DNA of 64,000 bases. It comes from Leptospira wolffii serovar Khorat str. Khorat-H2 (lineage in GTDB: Bacteria > Spirochaetota > Leptospiria > Leptospirales > Leptospiraceae). The stretch spans positions 668,501 to 732,500 of the forward strand of contig NZ_AKWX02000004.1 in assembly GCF_000306115.2 (NCBI RefSeq), in the 5' to 3' direction. A program made the position numbers and the translations under genes. The notes beneath the pieces are model-generated. The model was given only the letters and a program-made list of their open reading frames with translations, made no database searches and was not told the origin of the DNA. Within the stretch, counting starts at the first letter, position 1. Each line of letters starts with the position of its first letter. Below are positions 1-11,283 of the stretch, one piece after another.

Positions 1-53
1 GAAGCGATCTGTATCGCCTCTTCTCTGTTTGGTCCTTCCGTTCGAATCTGCAT
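1..53 (-). CDS. N-terminal fragment of a CDS running off the left edge
   Basis: An ATG at 53 preceded by an AGGGG ribosome binding site about 6 bases upstream opens a frame that runs to the window edge and reads MQIRTEGPNREEAIQIAS. Only 17 complete codons are visible, so no family can be assigned. The good ribosome binding site and open frame are the only support. Confidence 0.4.
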   Translation of the reverse strand, partial: MQIRTEGPNREEAIQIA

Positions 54-175
54 AACTTGCCCCTTGCAGTATAAGGATCGAAAGATCCGTGGATTCCTTG
101 ATATACTTAAAAGATTATCTTCTTCCTTTGTTTGATTATGTCGTATTAAGAATGATCCAGGAGAATGATTCGACC

Positions 176-373
176 TTAATTGAACCCGGCCATCTCTTCC
201 AGAATCCAGGAATGGGCTTCTTGGATCGTCTTGTGCAAATCGTCCAGTTTCTGGAGATCCATTTTTAGGGATCCATTTTCAAAATGCAGATGCACGTGCC
301 CGCAATTGGCGCAAAGATCCACGACGAAATGGGCTCTTTCGGAAATGCGAATCGGGCGGCAGTATTCTTCCAT
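176..373 (-). CDS. Small conserved-type hypothetical protein, 65 aa
   Basis: A 65-residue acidic protein with a CANC motif near residues 21-24 followed by a His-rich stretch (GHVHLH), which could bind a metal, and a C-terminal amphipathic helix (about residues 40-60). No signal peptide, so probably cytoplasmic. The ATG is preceded by GAGGT at good spacing, which favours this strand over the equally long plus-strand frame at 180-377. Function not recognised. A near-perfect inverted repeat lies about 60 bases upstream (430-442) and could be an operator. Confidence 0.6.
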   Translation of the reverse strand: MEEYCRPIRISERAHFVVDLCANCGHVHLHFENGSLKMDLQKLDDLHKTIQEAHSWILEEMAGFN

Positions 374-902
374 ATGATAATTACCTCGTTTTCAGTCATT
401 TTAGTCCGGTATTTCCAAAGTCAATTGATTTTGAGTCTCAATATAATTTAATTGAAGCAAATTTCTGGGTCCCCTTGCGCATGGCCAAGATGTAGGAACT
501 AAAAAACGGCGAGAATTCATGTTACGCCAAGCGCCCTCTCATCATCGCCCAAAGATACCGCTTATTCAGAATTCTATCCGAGTTTCCGGCAAACACGCTG
601 CGCCTTCTTATTGAGATGCAAACCCGCATATTCCGCATTCCGAATAAGAATAAAATATTACAAATGAAGAATCCATATCCCAATTGAGATATAAATATCG
701 CACTCCCATAACTATTTTTCAGGAAACCGTTTGAAAACACCTGCACTGTTTCATTTATAATGAAATTGTAAAATTAAATTCCTTAAAGAAATCGGATTCG
801 GAAGCGTTTTCCATCGCGAAACCCGAAAAAAGATAGGCAGAACTATTCTCAATGGTTCCACTTTGGATAACGCATTCCGATTTTGCGTTAGGAATCATTC
901 GG
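374..902. other. Intergenic region without a supported gene
   Basis: About 530 bases of AT-rich sequence between divergent genes. It holds the palindrome TTGAGTCTCAA (431-441), one copy of the 10-mer TGTAGGAACT (491-500) that recurs elsewhere in the window, and presumably the promoters of both flanking genes. A minus-strand frame at 522-746 has no ribosome binding site or protein-like composition and is not called. Confidence 0.6.
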
Positions 903-1310
903 ATGAAATTATATCTTTTCTCGCTTCTACTTCTGGGCTCCTTGTTTAGAGGTTGTGATTGCAATTTCGATCCTTGCGCCATTCCCGAAGTCAATCTTCT
1001 GAATTATCTTATCTACCAAGGACTCTACCCGCCTCCTCCGGTTTTTTCAGGCTCCTGCACTCTGCAAAACGATTGTATAGAATACCAAAATACCGTTTCG
1101 GAAGCGGATCACAAAAATATTTGCCAATTCCAAGGCGGGACTTATCAAAACGGAAATACCTGCGACCGGACGGGAAAACTCTACGAATGCTCCCTATTGG
1201 GCAAAGGAACGAGCTTAAGCGTCAAATATTACTATGGGAATTCTTGGGATGCTTCGGGCTCTTCCCAACACTGCCAAAATGTTTTAGAAGGGGATTATTC
1301 CGCTTTATGA
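903..1310 (+). CDS. Small Cys-rich lipoprotein or secreted protein
   Basis: The frame is open from 852, but the ATG at 903 gives a proper signal sequence (MKLYLFSLLLLGSLFRGC), with lipidation possible at the Cys of RGC. The mature protein is about 118 residues with many cysteines (CNFDPC, CTLQNDC, CQFQGG, CDRTG, CSLLG, HCQ). It ends in a module C-x(n)-KYYYGNSWD-x(n)-C that recurs in the next gene. The two genes overlap by ATGA, so they are probably translated together. Function unknown; paired cysteines suggest an exported, disulphide-bonded protein. Confidence 0.65.
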   Translation: MKLYLFSLLLLGSLFRGCDCNFDPCAIPEVNLLNYLIYQGLYPPPPVFSGSCTLQNDCIEYQNTVSEADHKNICQFQGGTYQNGNTCDRTGKLYECSLLGKGTSLSVKYYYGNSWDASGSSQHCQNVLEGDYSAL

Positions 1311-1702
1311 AACGAAATACGCTATTCAACGCAGGCTCCCTAGTTGTCGCTCTAACGTTTTTCCTCTTCTATCTGTCCGCTCCACTACCTAACGATTCTC
1401 CCGGGTGTTGCGACAACCCGACTCCCATCATAGATTATGCTCCGAACCAAGCCTCTTGCGATTCTCCGGATACATCCAGTTGCTTAGACTGGAGCGTGGA
1501 TCGAACCATGCCTGCGAACAAACTCTGCGCGTTATACGCTCCTTCTTCTCTGAAAGTGTCTTTTTGCGCGAATGCGAGAATCGCCACTTGCTATATCGGC
1601 GGATATTCCATCCGAAAGGCGTATTTCGGCACAGGCTCGACGCCATGGGATTTGAGTACGGCTACCGCAGATTGTACGAGTCTGGGCGGAACTATAGAAT
1701 AG
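1307..1702 (+). CDS. Small Cys-rich secreted protein, paralog of the preceding gene
   Basis: A 131-residue protein starting at the ATG that overlaps the previous stop (ATGA). It has an N-terminal hydrophobic segment (about residues 9-25) and then a Cys-rich ectodomain with CC, CDSPDTSSC, CALYA, FCANARIATC and a final C. The C-terminal pattern C-x-x-(Y/G)-x(n)-YFGTGSTPWD-x(n)-DC matches YYYGNSWD-x(n)-HC of the upstream protein, indicating tandem duplication. The frame is open further upstream (from 959), but only the 1307 start gives a signal sequence. It converges on carB with a 12-base gap. Confidence 0.65.
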   Translation: MKRNTLFNAGSLVVALTFFLFYLSAPLPNDSPGCCDNPTPIIDYAPNQASCDSPDTSSCLDWSVDRTMPANKLCALYAPSSLKVSFCANARIATCYIGGYSIRKAYFGTGSTPWDLSTATADCTSLGGTIE

Positions 1703-1714
1703 ACTCTAAATCGA

Positions 1715-5023
<3,309 letters not shown>

Positions 5024-5148
5024 ACGAATTCCAGGATTTTTAATCTAGCCTGTACTTCAAGCCTTTCCAGGCGAAGATGTAGGAACTCTACAGGGGAGGA
5101 GGCCTTTTTTTTCGGGAATCGACTCGGAGAGGAATCCCTCCCTCCGGT

Positions 5149-7425
5149 TCAATCCTCGGCTTTAGGAACGAAATATTCTCCGGCTTTTTTCCAATATCCT
5201 GATCCGAGTAGAATTCTATCCAGCTCCGATCTTAAGTCCGAACAAATCGCGACCGGTAGAGGATTCGTATTCCAGGGGTCCCTCTTACGGTCGTAACAGA
5301 AATATCGAACTCCGTCGGGAGAAGGAACGTAAATCAACTTACGGGCTCCGTTCTGGACCATTCTATGTTTGGAAAATAAGACCGTTTCCTTAGCATAAGG
5401 ATCCGAAACGGTCACGCTATTTCCGTCCTCCGGATCGATTGTATGCAATTCCAAGATATTCGGATAACGAATCCGATGCTTCTGGAAGAAATGATCCCCT
5501 CTATCCGAAAACCAGATCCCTGTCTCCGAATAAACCATCCTATCCTGCTTCCAGAATTCCTCGGAACCTAGAGAGCTTAGATCCCGCCCCGGTCCTTTAG
5601 GGCGGGACTCCGGGTCCGTTTCCAGGATGGAAAGAATTGTAGGAAGAATGTCCAGATGACTCGTGATTCCCCGGAAGTTCCCCCTTCTCGCCTTGGGAGA
5701 GGAATTCGGATACTTGATGAGAAGCGGGACCTTGGTCACACCCTCTCCTCTCAAATGTTCTCCATGCCCGTGACTATGGTCCTCTTCGAAGAGGGATTCT
5801 CCGTGGTCGGATGTGAGAATAATGAGAGTCTCTTCGTAGAGCCCCCGATCCTTCAGATTTTGTAGGATCTTTCCCACGGAAGAGTCGAAGGCCTTTAGAG
5901 AGGAGCGATATACCTCGCGGATCTGCTCCTGCTCCTTCTCGTCCGGACGCTCCGAATTGCTCGGATCCACGAAACGGAAATATTTAGAAAAACCGTAATA
6001 ATTCGGATCGGTCCCCTGCTTATAAAACGGATACGGCGGACTGTAAGGAAAATGAGTTACGGAGGAGAAGAATACGCTGAAAAAAGGAATATTCTTCTTT
6101 TTGAATCTAGAAAACAAATCCGGAAGAATCCTGGAATCGTCGCCCAATGTAGGAAGAGATCTAACGGAGGATTGATATTCCCCTCCTCCGAAAAAAGAAC
6201 CCGTGAGAACTGGAAGAAAAAACACCTGAGACTCTATCGTCCTCTGTTGTGTTAAAGTCTCCGCGTTGAAATTCGGAGCGTAAACTTCCCGAAATCCCCA
6301 GTTCGCCCTGGGAAAAATATCTCCCGCAAAAGAGGATACCACCGAAGTGGAATGGGTATGATCCAAGATCGCGGGAAGGGTCGCGAAAGAAGAACCCAAA
6401 AGCGATCTATCCTTTCTATCCGGAAACATATCCTGGATTCCATGTTCGAAGGAATATCTACCGCTTAGAAGATCCGCCCAGGCAGGAAAGGTTCTAGGAA
6501 TCGTGGTATGGTGGTCCCAAAAGACCATAGATTCCTTAGCGAGAGAATCTATGTTCGGGGTTAGATCCTCTTCTCCCCTCACGAAACCGAGCTGGTCCTG
6601 ACGGATGCTATCCGCAGATAGAATTAAGACATTTATCTTTTTGGAAGACTTAGCGATCGGAAACGCAAAATCCCTCTCCACACTTTTTTTGATTCCGAAA
6701 GAAGATAGAAAAGAAAGGCCTAAACCTATAACTAAAATCGAAATTACTACCAGATCGTTTTTTGAATCGCGAAAGGAAAAATTACGGGAGTAAAAAAAAC
6801 AGGCAGTCAAGACCCCCCAGGCGGATCCCAACCTGTGAAAAAAATAAAACAGAATTATAAAAATGAAATATCTAACTAGGAGCTCATATTGTCGATTCTT
6901 CCAAAATAGGAGAAAGGCCTTAAGAATCAGAACGGAAAGAAAAATCGCCAAGACCGCTCGGGAGAGCCAAGGAGATAGATGATCCGTTATAAAATAAAGA
7001 AGGTCCAAGGCCCAGGAATGCCTATAATAGAAAAATTCACCGTATACTTGCGGATATTCCGCGACCGAATGGACGAATAAAAGAATCAAAACGAAGAATA
7101 GAATAAAATAAATCTTTTTCGGAGAAAGATTCTCCCCCTTTCTCCAGTTATGATATTCCGACCCTAAGGAGACCAGGAGTACACCCAGAAAAAAAGCATA
7201 AGAAGAAGCTAAAATACCTGTGACATCCCGCAGCAAGAGCGGAAGTAGCCCGTAAAAAAGAGAAACGAATTCGCTGATATCCACTCCCATTACATGGAGA
7301 GAGGTATTCGTCAATAGGCAGATTAAAGAAAGAGAAAGCACGAAAATCCCGGTGTGAATCCAGGGATTTCCGGAGAGAAAGGAATGAGCGAAATTCTTTT
7401 TAAAATCAGACCAGAATGCGAACAT
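5149..7425 (-). CDS. Membrane-anchored sulfatase / phosphoglycerol-transferase-like enzyme
   Basis: 758 residues: five or six membrane segments in the first ~245, then a catalytic domain of the alkaline-phosphatase superfamily (sulfatase fold). The metal site is visible in NVLILSADSIRQDQ (about 265-278) and LTSDHGESLFEEDHSHGHGE. The position that holds the Cys/Ser of the C/S-x-P-x-R sulfatase signature reads TTIPRTFPAW here, so the nucleophile is probably Thr near residue 308. That fits lipid-headgroup or glycan phosphotransferases (LtaS/EptA-like) or Thr-type hydrolases rather than a formylglycine sulfatase. The catalytic domain should face the periplasm. Its first 20 bases overlap the end of rsmD, so the two are probably co-transcribed. 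Substrate unknown. Confidence 0.8.
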   Translation of the reverse strand: MFAFWSDFKKNFAHSFLSGNPWIHTGIFVLSLSLICLLTNTSLHVMGVDISEFVSLFYGLLPLLLRDVTGILASSYAFFLGVLLVSLGSEYHNWRKGENLSPKKIYFILFFVLILLFVHSVAEYPQVYGEFFYYRHSWALDLLYFITDHLSPWLSRAVLAIFLSVLILKAFLLFWKNRQYELLVRYFIFIILFYFFHRLGSAWGVLTACFFYSRNFSFRDSKNDLVVISILVIGLGLSFLSSFGIKKSVERDFAFPIAKSSKKINVLILSADSIRQDQLGFVRGEEDLTPNIDSLAKESMVFWDHHTTIPRTFPAWADLLSGRYSFEHGIQDMFPDRKDRSLLGSSFATLPAILDHTHSTSVVSSFAGDIFPRANWGFREVYAPNFNAETLTQQRTIESQVFFLPVLTGSFFGGGEYQSSVRSLPTLGDDSRILPDLFSRFKKKNIPFFSVFFSSVTHFPYSPPYPFYKQGTDPNYYGFSKYFRFVDPSNSERPDEKEQEQIREVYRSSLKAFDSSVGKILQNLKDRGLYEETLIILTSDHGESLFEEDHSHGHGEHLRGEGVTKVPLLIKYPNSSPKARRGNFRGITSHLDILPTILSILETDPESRPKGPGRDLSSLGSEEFWKQDRMVYSETGIWFSDRGDHFFQKHRIRYPNILELHTIDPEDGNSVTVSDPYAKETVLFSKHRMVQNGARKLIYVPSPDGVRYFCYDRKRDPWNTNPLPVAICSDLRSELDRILLGSGYWKKAGEYFVPKAED

Positions 7426-7990
7426 TCAGAGTGTTCCTACCGAAAGAACGAGGAGAATATTCTTCCCAATCCAGAGCAGAGGGAGCCTGAACGATGATTG
7501 CCGCGACTCCGGGCTCGTTCTCCGCGATGTCATCCACCATAGCCTTGATTTTGGCGGCTTTCTTTTCCCAGAAAGAATAAGGAGGATCCAAAAAGAAAAC
7601 CTTATTGGCTTCGGGAATATCGAAGCCTTTATGAAAACGAAATGCGTCCTTACGGAGAAGAAGATAAGGTTTCCCTAATTTTTGCAAAACGGACTGGAGG
7701 CCTTCGTATCTATCCCAAGCCAATTCCAAAAAAACGGCTCGAGCGAATCCGCGGCTTAAAGATTCGATTCCGATCTGCCCCGATCCGGCAAACAGATCTA
7801 TAAATGCCGAATTTCCCAAATCCAGCCGGCCCTGCAGTTGTAGGGATTCCAGGATATCGAATAAAGATTTCTTAATAATTCCGGGAGTGAAATTGCTCTT
7901 TCCTTCGCCGGTAATTACGGAAGGGATCGCCCTCCCCTTTAATTCTCCGGTTTGAATCCTAAGGCCTTTTCCTTTCTTTACAGGTTTCAT
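7406..7990 (-). CDS. rsmD: 16S rRNA (guanine-966-N2)-methyltransferase RsmD
   Basis: 194 residues with the SAM-binding motif LFAGSGQIGIESLSRG (about 65-80) and the catalytic N6/N2-methylase motif FFLDPPYSFW (about 131-140), both diagnostic of RsmD. The enzyme methylates G966 of 16S rRNA in the 30S subunit. Length is normal for the family. The ATG overlaps the stop of the upstream gene (ATGA), and its own 3' end overlaps the following membrane enzyme by 20 bases, so it sits in the middle of a tight minus-strand operon starting at 8750. Confidence 0.92.
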   Translation of the reverse strand: MKPVKKGKGLRIQTGELKGRAIPSVITGEGKSNFTPGIIKKSLFDILESLQLQGRLDLGNSAFIDLFAGSGQIGIESLSRGFARAVFLELAWDRYEGLQSVLQKLGKPYLLLRKDAFRFHKGFDIPEANKVFFLDPPYSFWEKKAAKIKAMVDDIAENEPGVAAIIVQAPSALDWEEYSPRSFGRNTLNVRILV

Positions 7991-8598
7991 TTCCCCTCTT
8001 TTACGCGATCCAAACTCATCTCCAGGATTCGGATCCGTTTGCCTAATTTGGAATCCCGGGGAACCGATTTCACGTACTCCAAAATTTCCCGGGAAGAATT
8101 GTAATCCTGGGAAGAATATAGAATGCAGGCGTAAGTGTAAACACCTTCCCCGTACCGGATGGACGATTCTCCCTTATCCAAGAAAATCTTTCCCCAACGA
8201 GAACCCGCTTCGTAAGCCTCCAGCACAAGCGCCCTTTCCAAAAACAGATATACTGAATTGTAGAAGATGGCGGGCTGGGACTTGGTGCGGGAATAGATAC
8301 TAGTCAGAGTCTTATCTATCTCTTCCAAATTGGACTCCGAAGCCACATACAAGAGTAGAATCTTATAATCCACTTCTCCCGATCGAAGCTCCTGGCGGGA
8401 AGCCCGAACCAGAGTGTTATAATTTCCTTTTTTATAATATTCGTATACTTCTTCGAAGTCCACTCCGTACGAGGACCTCGATACGAAAAAAAGAATGAAA
8501 AGAAACGCAAGGACGGATTTAGACCTCTCCCGCAAATCGGGGAGATACCGTCGGAAGATTAGAGTTCGATTACGTTGGAAGAACCGCACATGGAGCAA
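7987..8598 (-). CDS. Secreted TPR-like hypothetical protein
   Basis: Up to 203 residues. From the ATG at 8598 it overlaps the zinc-ribbon gene by 40 bases and starts with an odd Arg-rich leader. A TTG at 8535 would give a cleaner signal peptide (MRERSKSVLAFLFILFFVSRSS), so the true start may be there. The mature part is helical with repeated A/Y/L spacing (EEVYEYYKKGNYNTLVRA; GEGVYTYACILYSSQDYNSS), like degenerate TPR units, which suggests a periplasmic scaffold protein. Stop and rsmD start overlap as ATGA. Function not recognised. Confidence 0.65.
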   Translation of the reverse strand: MLHVRFFQRNRTLIFRRYLPDLRERSKSVLAFLFILFFVSRSSYGVDFEEVYEYYKKGNYNTLVRASRQELRSGEVDYKILLLYVASESNLEEIDKTLTSIYSRTKSQPAIFYNSVYLFLERALVLEAYEAGSRWGKIFLDKGESSIRYGEGVYTYACILYSSQDYNSSREILEYVKSVPRDSKLGKRIRILEMSLDRVKEGK

Positions 8599-8750
8599 AT
8601 ATGACCTTCCGGACCGTCGAAGGAGTTTTCGAAGTCACCTTCCCAACGATGATCGCAATCTTCGCAGACGAAGGTGACGGCCTCTTCGTCTAAGAAATCC
8701 TCGTCGCCTTCTGTTTCGTAATCCTCGTCAAAATCATAATTATAAGGCAT
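8559..8750 (-). CDS. Small acidic zinc-ribbon protein
   Basis: 63 residues: a very acidic N-terminal half (about 1-25) and a C-terminal rubredoxin/zinc-ribbon-like module with two knuckles, CEDC (29-32) and CSMC (52-55), separated by 19 residues. This should bind one zinc ion. No catalytic residues are visible; such proteins often act as small regulatory or ribosome-associated factors, but nothing here specifies a role. It is the first gene of the minus-strand run leading to rsmD. Confidence 0.7.
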   Translation of the reverse strand: MPYNYDFDEDYETEGDEDFLDEEAVTFVCEDCDHRWEGDFENSFDGPEGHICSMCGSSNVIEL

Positions 8751-8854
8751 ATGAACACGGAATCCAAGGGCCGGTTGGGAGTCAAGCGGGAGAAGGCATC
8801 GGATCCTAAAAAATAAGTGAAAGACTTTGGCTTTCGGGAAAATCTGTCAGATAC

Positions 8855-9847
8855 ATGCTCTACCAGGCTCACCACAGAAGTTATAGAAAAAAAGCGAATT
8901 ATAAGCCTTTGATATTTTTCCTATTGGCCTTAGCCTTGGGAGGAATCGCGTTCTTCTTCCGCCAGGATATCAAAAATCTATTTGCAGGAGATAGAAGGCT
9001 TCTACTCGAAAAAGAGAGAAAGATCCTACAAGACGGACTCGTAAAAGGAGAGCCCAGAGAGGGAGAAATCAAGGAGTTCCGATCTGTGGCCAAGGATTTC
9101 CTATCCTCCAATCCTAAAGAAGGAATTTCCTATCACTACTCCGCACTTTCTGGATATTACGAATTTCTGTTATTGGGCTTCCGTTTCGATTCGGTCACTC
9201 TTTCCAAAATCGCTTACACCGGATTCGAAGAATTTTTAGAGCAGGACGCATCCTATGTATCCGTCGTGGAGGAATCCTATCGACAAGCTTTAAGGGCCCA
9301 GGCAGTGGATCCCGAATTTGCCGAGTCCACCGACAACCGTTATCTGATCGCCTTCGGAGAGGCGATTCGCCAAAAGCTAAGCCGCTCCGCATTGAACAAA
9401 CTACTCGTGTCCATAGATCCCGAAAAACTAAACCCGGAATTGAAAGCGGGATATGCCTGGACCTGTCTTGTAGGAAGTGCGCTTTCCGGAAACACCGAGT
9501 TTTTAAGAAAGATTCTGTCCCAAACGGAAATCTCGGGCTCCTTACTGCTTTCCGCAAGAGAATCGGACTTCTTACTCGCGCTTTCCGAATTCAGGGCGGG
9601 GCAATACGTCTCTTCCCTGGCTTTTTTACGAAGAGTGAAGAATACGAACGAAGATTTTCTGACCGGAAGCTCTCGGATCCTGGAAGCGAAGATCTTTTTT
9701 TACCAAAACTTATCTCCTAAAGCGATAGCCCTATTGGAAGAATACTATCCGAATTCGGGAGACCGAAAAGAGGAACTTTTGCAATTAGCAAGGGAGATTA
9801 TCGCCAAAAATCCCACGTTAAAAACCAAGCTCCCAATTGAGGAATAA
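8855..9847 (+). CDS. Membrane-anchored helical-repeat protein
   Basis: 330 residues. A basic N-terminal tail (1-17) is followed by one membrane segment (PLIFFLLALALGGIAFFF, about 18-35) and a long all-helical domain that resembles a TPR array, including a final unit SPKAIALLEEYYPNSGDRKE. Topology predicts a single-pass inner-membrane protein with the helical domain in the periplasm. No clear ribosome binding site precedes the ATG. It is divergent from the zinc-ribbon gene and is followed 4 bases later by a lipoprotein gene, so the two form an operon. Family not recognised. Confidence 0.7.
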   Translation: MLYQAHHRSYRKKANYKPLIFFLLALALGGIAFFFRQDIKNLFAGDRRLLLEKERKILQDGLVKGEPREGEIKEFRSVAKDFLSSNPKEGISYHYSALSGYYEFLLLGFRFDSVTLSKIAYTGFEEFLEQDASYVSVVEESYRQALRAQAVDPEFAESTDNRYLIAFGEAIRQKLSRSALNKLLVSIDPEKLNPELKAGYAWTCLVGSALSGNTEFLRKILSQTEISGSLLLSARESDFLLALSEFRAGQYVSSLAFLRRVKNTNEDFLTGSSRILEAKIFFYQNLSPKAIALLEEYYPNSGDRKEELLQLAREIIAKNPTLKTKLPIEE

Positions 9848-9851
9848 AGAC

Positions 9852-10211
9852 ATGAAGAAGTTTTCCTTATTTGTAATATTACTGCTCGTAAAATGCGGAA
9901 TGAAACCTGTTCCGCCTCCTGCGGGAAAATTCTGCGAGCCGATGATTAAGGAAACCCAATGTATCACTTTGGATTTTCGAAACGCAAAGGCGATATTAGG
10001 GGATAAGGAAATTCCGCTTAAATCCACCAGTATTCTGAACTACACTTACCAAGTGGACGGAATCTATTACGAGTTAGAGGTATTGAACGAAAACCGTGTT
10101 CACATACAGGGGACCAACGGTTTCAACAAGACCCTACTTAAACTAAAAGACAAAGAGGAAAAAAGAAGAGAATACGCAAGACTTTGGCAGGCGATCAAGG
10201 ATTTGTTTTAG
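9852..10211 (+). CDS. Small lipoprotein
   Basis: 119 residues from the ATG at 9852 (MKKFSLFVILLLVKCG), preceded by GAGG; a longer frame from 9837 spoils the signal sequence. The lipobox ends at the Cys of LLVKC. The mature protein is about 100 residues, beta-rich, then a charged helix at the C-terminus (LKDKEEKRREYARLWQAIKDLF). It follows the membrane-anchored helical-repeat gene by 4 bases. Function unknown. Confidence 0.7.
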   Translation: MKKFSLFVILLLVKCGMKPVPPPAGKFCEPMIKETQCITLDFRNAKAILGDKEIPLKSTSILNYTYQVDGIYYELEVLNENRVHIQGTNGFNKTLLKLKDKEEKRREYARLWQAIKDLF

Positions 10212-10216
10212 GGATC

Positions 10217-10975
10217 TCAGAATCCGCTTATGACAAAACCTTTGATCCTTTTCCAGAGATAGGCGGCGAACATTTCCTTCTTTCTGGAAATTTCGTCGTA
10301 AGAGAGGCGATAACCTTTTCCTTGCAAAAACTCGTCGGGAACTCCCCAGGTCACTATTTCCAAATCAGAGAAAGTCAATTTCTCCGCATTTAATATATGC
10401 ACTTCCCGTAAACGATTTACATAATCGTAAAATAGATGGTCTTTAGCCCGGAGCCAAGGCCGAGTCGGAGCATATTCCGTTAATCCGGAAAGATTGTATT
10501 GGAAAGGAAAAGCGGCTCCGTGATCTATCAACCAATAGTTCCTTTCCCGGACGATGATATTCGGATTAGTTCGAGTTCTATCCGGATTCTCGATCAACCA
10601 ATCGAACCATAGGACCTTCGAGGATTCCCAATCATCCATTAGAAATTCCGGATCTTCTAAAATGGATTTTGCATAGGGTATATACTCGAAGCCCAGATTT
10701 ATTCCTATACTATTCCGCAAAAGTCGGACAAGTTCTGGATCCTCGTCCTCCGAAATCAGATCCGGCCCCAGCTCGAGTAAAATTCTTCTCGGGGTAGGCA
10801 ATTCCAGACGATCCGCTAGATCTCCGGCGATGACTTCGGAAACCAAGACTCCCTGCCCTTGCCCGGTTCCGGAAAGTTTCAGGATATATTTACCTGCGGT
10901 AGTCTCGACAAGAAGAGGCCAGGAACTTCCTATTTTCTTGGAGGATAGAATCTTTTGGACCGAGTAGGTTTCCAT
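10217..10975 (-). CDS. HipA-like kinase-fold protein
   Basis: 252 residues from the ATG at 10975 (METYSVQKIL), with GGA upstream; the frame runs on to 11017 but without a ribosome binding site. The fold is suggested by WFDWLIENPDRTRTNPNIIV and WLIDHGAAF, which match the catalytic D-x-N-x-D-R and I-D-H/F motifs of the HipA-like kinase family (HipA_2). The family is related to HipA, a Ser/Thr kinase that phosphorylates glutamyl-tRNA synthetase, but this stand-alone class is not an established toxin and no HipB-like antitoxin gene lies beside it. Converges on the preceding lipoprotein with a 5-base gap. Confidence 0.75.
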   Translation of the reverse strand: METYSVQKILSSKKIGSSWPLLVETTAGKYILKLSGTGQGQGVLVSEVIAGDLADRLELPTPRRILLELGPDLISEDEDPELVRLLRNSIGINLGFEYIPYAKSILEDPEFLMDDWESSKVLWFDWLIENPDRTRTNPNIIVRERNYWLIDHGAAFPFQYNLSGLTEYAPTRPWLRAKDHLFYDYVNRLREVHILNAEKLTFSDLEIVTWGVPDEFLQGKGYRLSYDEISRKKEMFAAYLWKRIKGFVISGF

Positions 10976-11175
10976 GAGGGAGTTCCTACAGGCTGCTGAG
11001 CCCGCCAGGAATGTCACCAGAAAAAGCTCCCTCAGTGAGTCCGCAAACGTTATCGACGAATTTATGGCTTATCGCCTTCTCCGGGAGCTTAAAAGGCGGA
11101 GTGCCAAGAAATGATCCCCCTTTTCCGGATATACGGTAGTGGAAAGCCCCTATCGCATTTATCGATCCGACTTTT

Positions 11176-11201
11176 TGTGCTGAGCTAGTATTCGCCTTAC
11201 A
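11176..11201 (+). repeat. Left terminal inverted repeat of the IS
   Basis: Begins TGTGCTGAGCTAGTATTC and pairs with 12356-12381 at 23 of 26 positions; mismatches are at positions 4, 6 and 19. Confidence 0.85.
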
Positions 11202-11283
11202 GTCATCTAAAAACCGGTGGCCACAGCTTCTTCTGAAAGAAAAATGATTTTAACAACAAAATTATTCACATCAGGAAAAACCG

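Noticed and set aside
180..377. Plus-strand 65-codon frame opposite the 65-residue gene
   Set aside because: No ribosome binding site; the minus-strand frame has GAGGT and protein-like composition.
522..746. 74-codon minus-strand frame in the first long gap
   Set aside because: No ribosome binding site, odd basic composition, no partner or family features.
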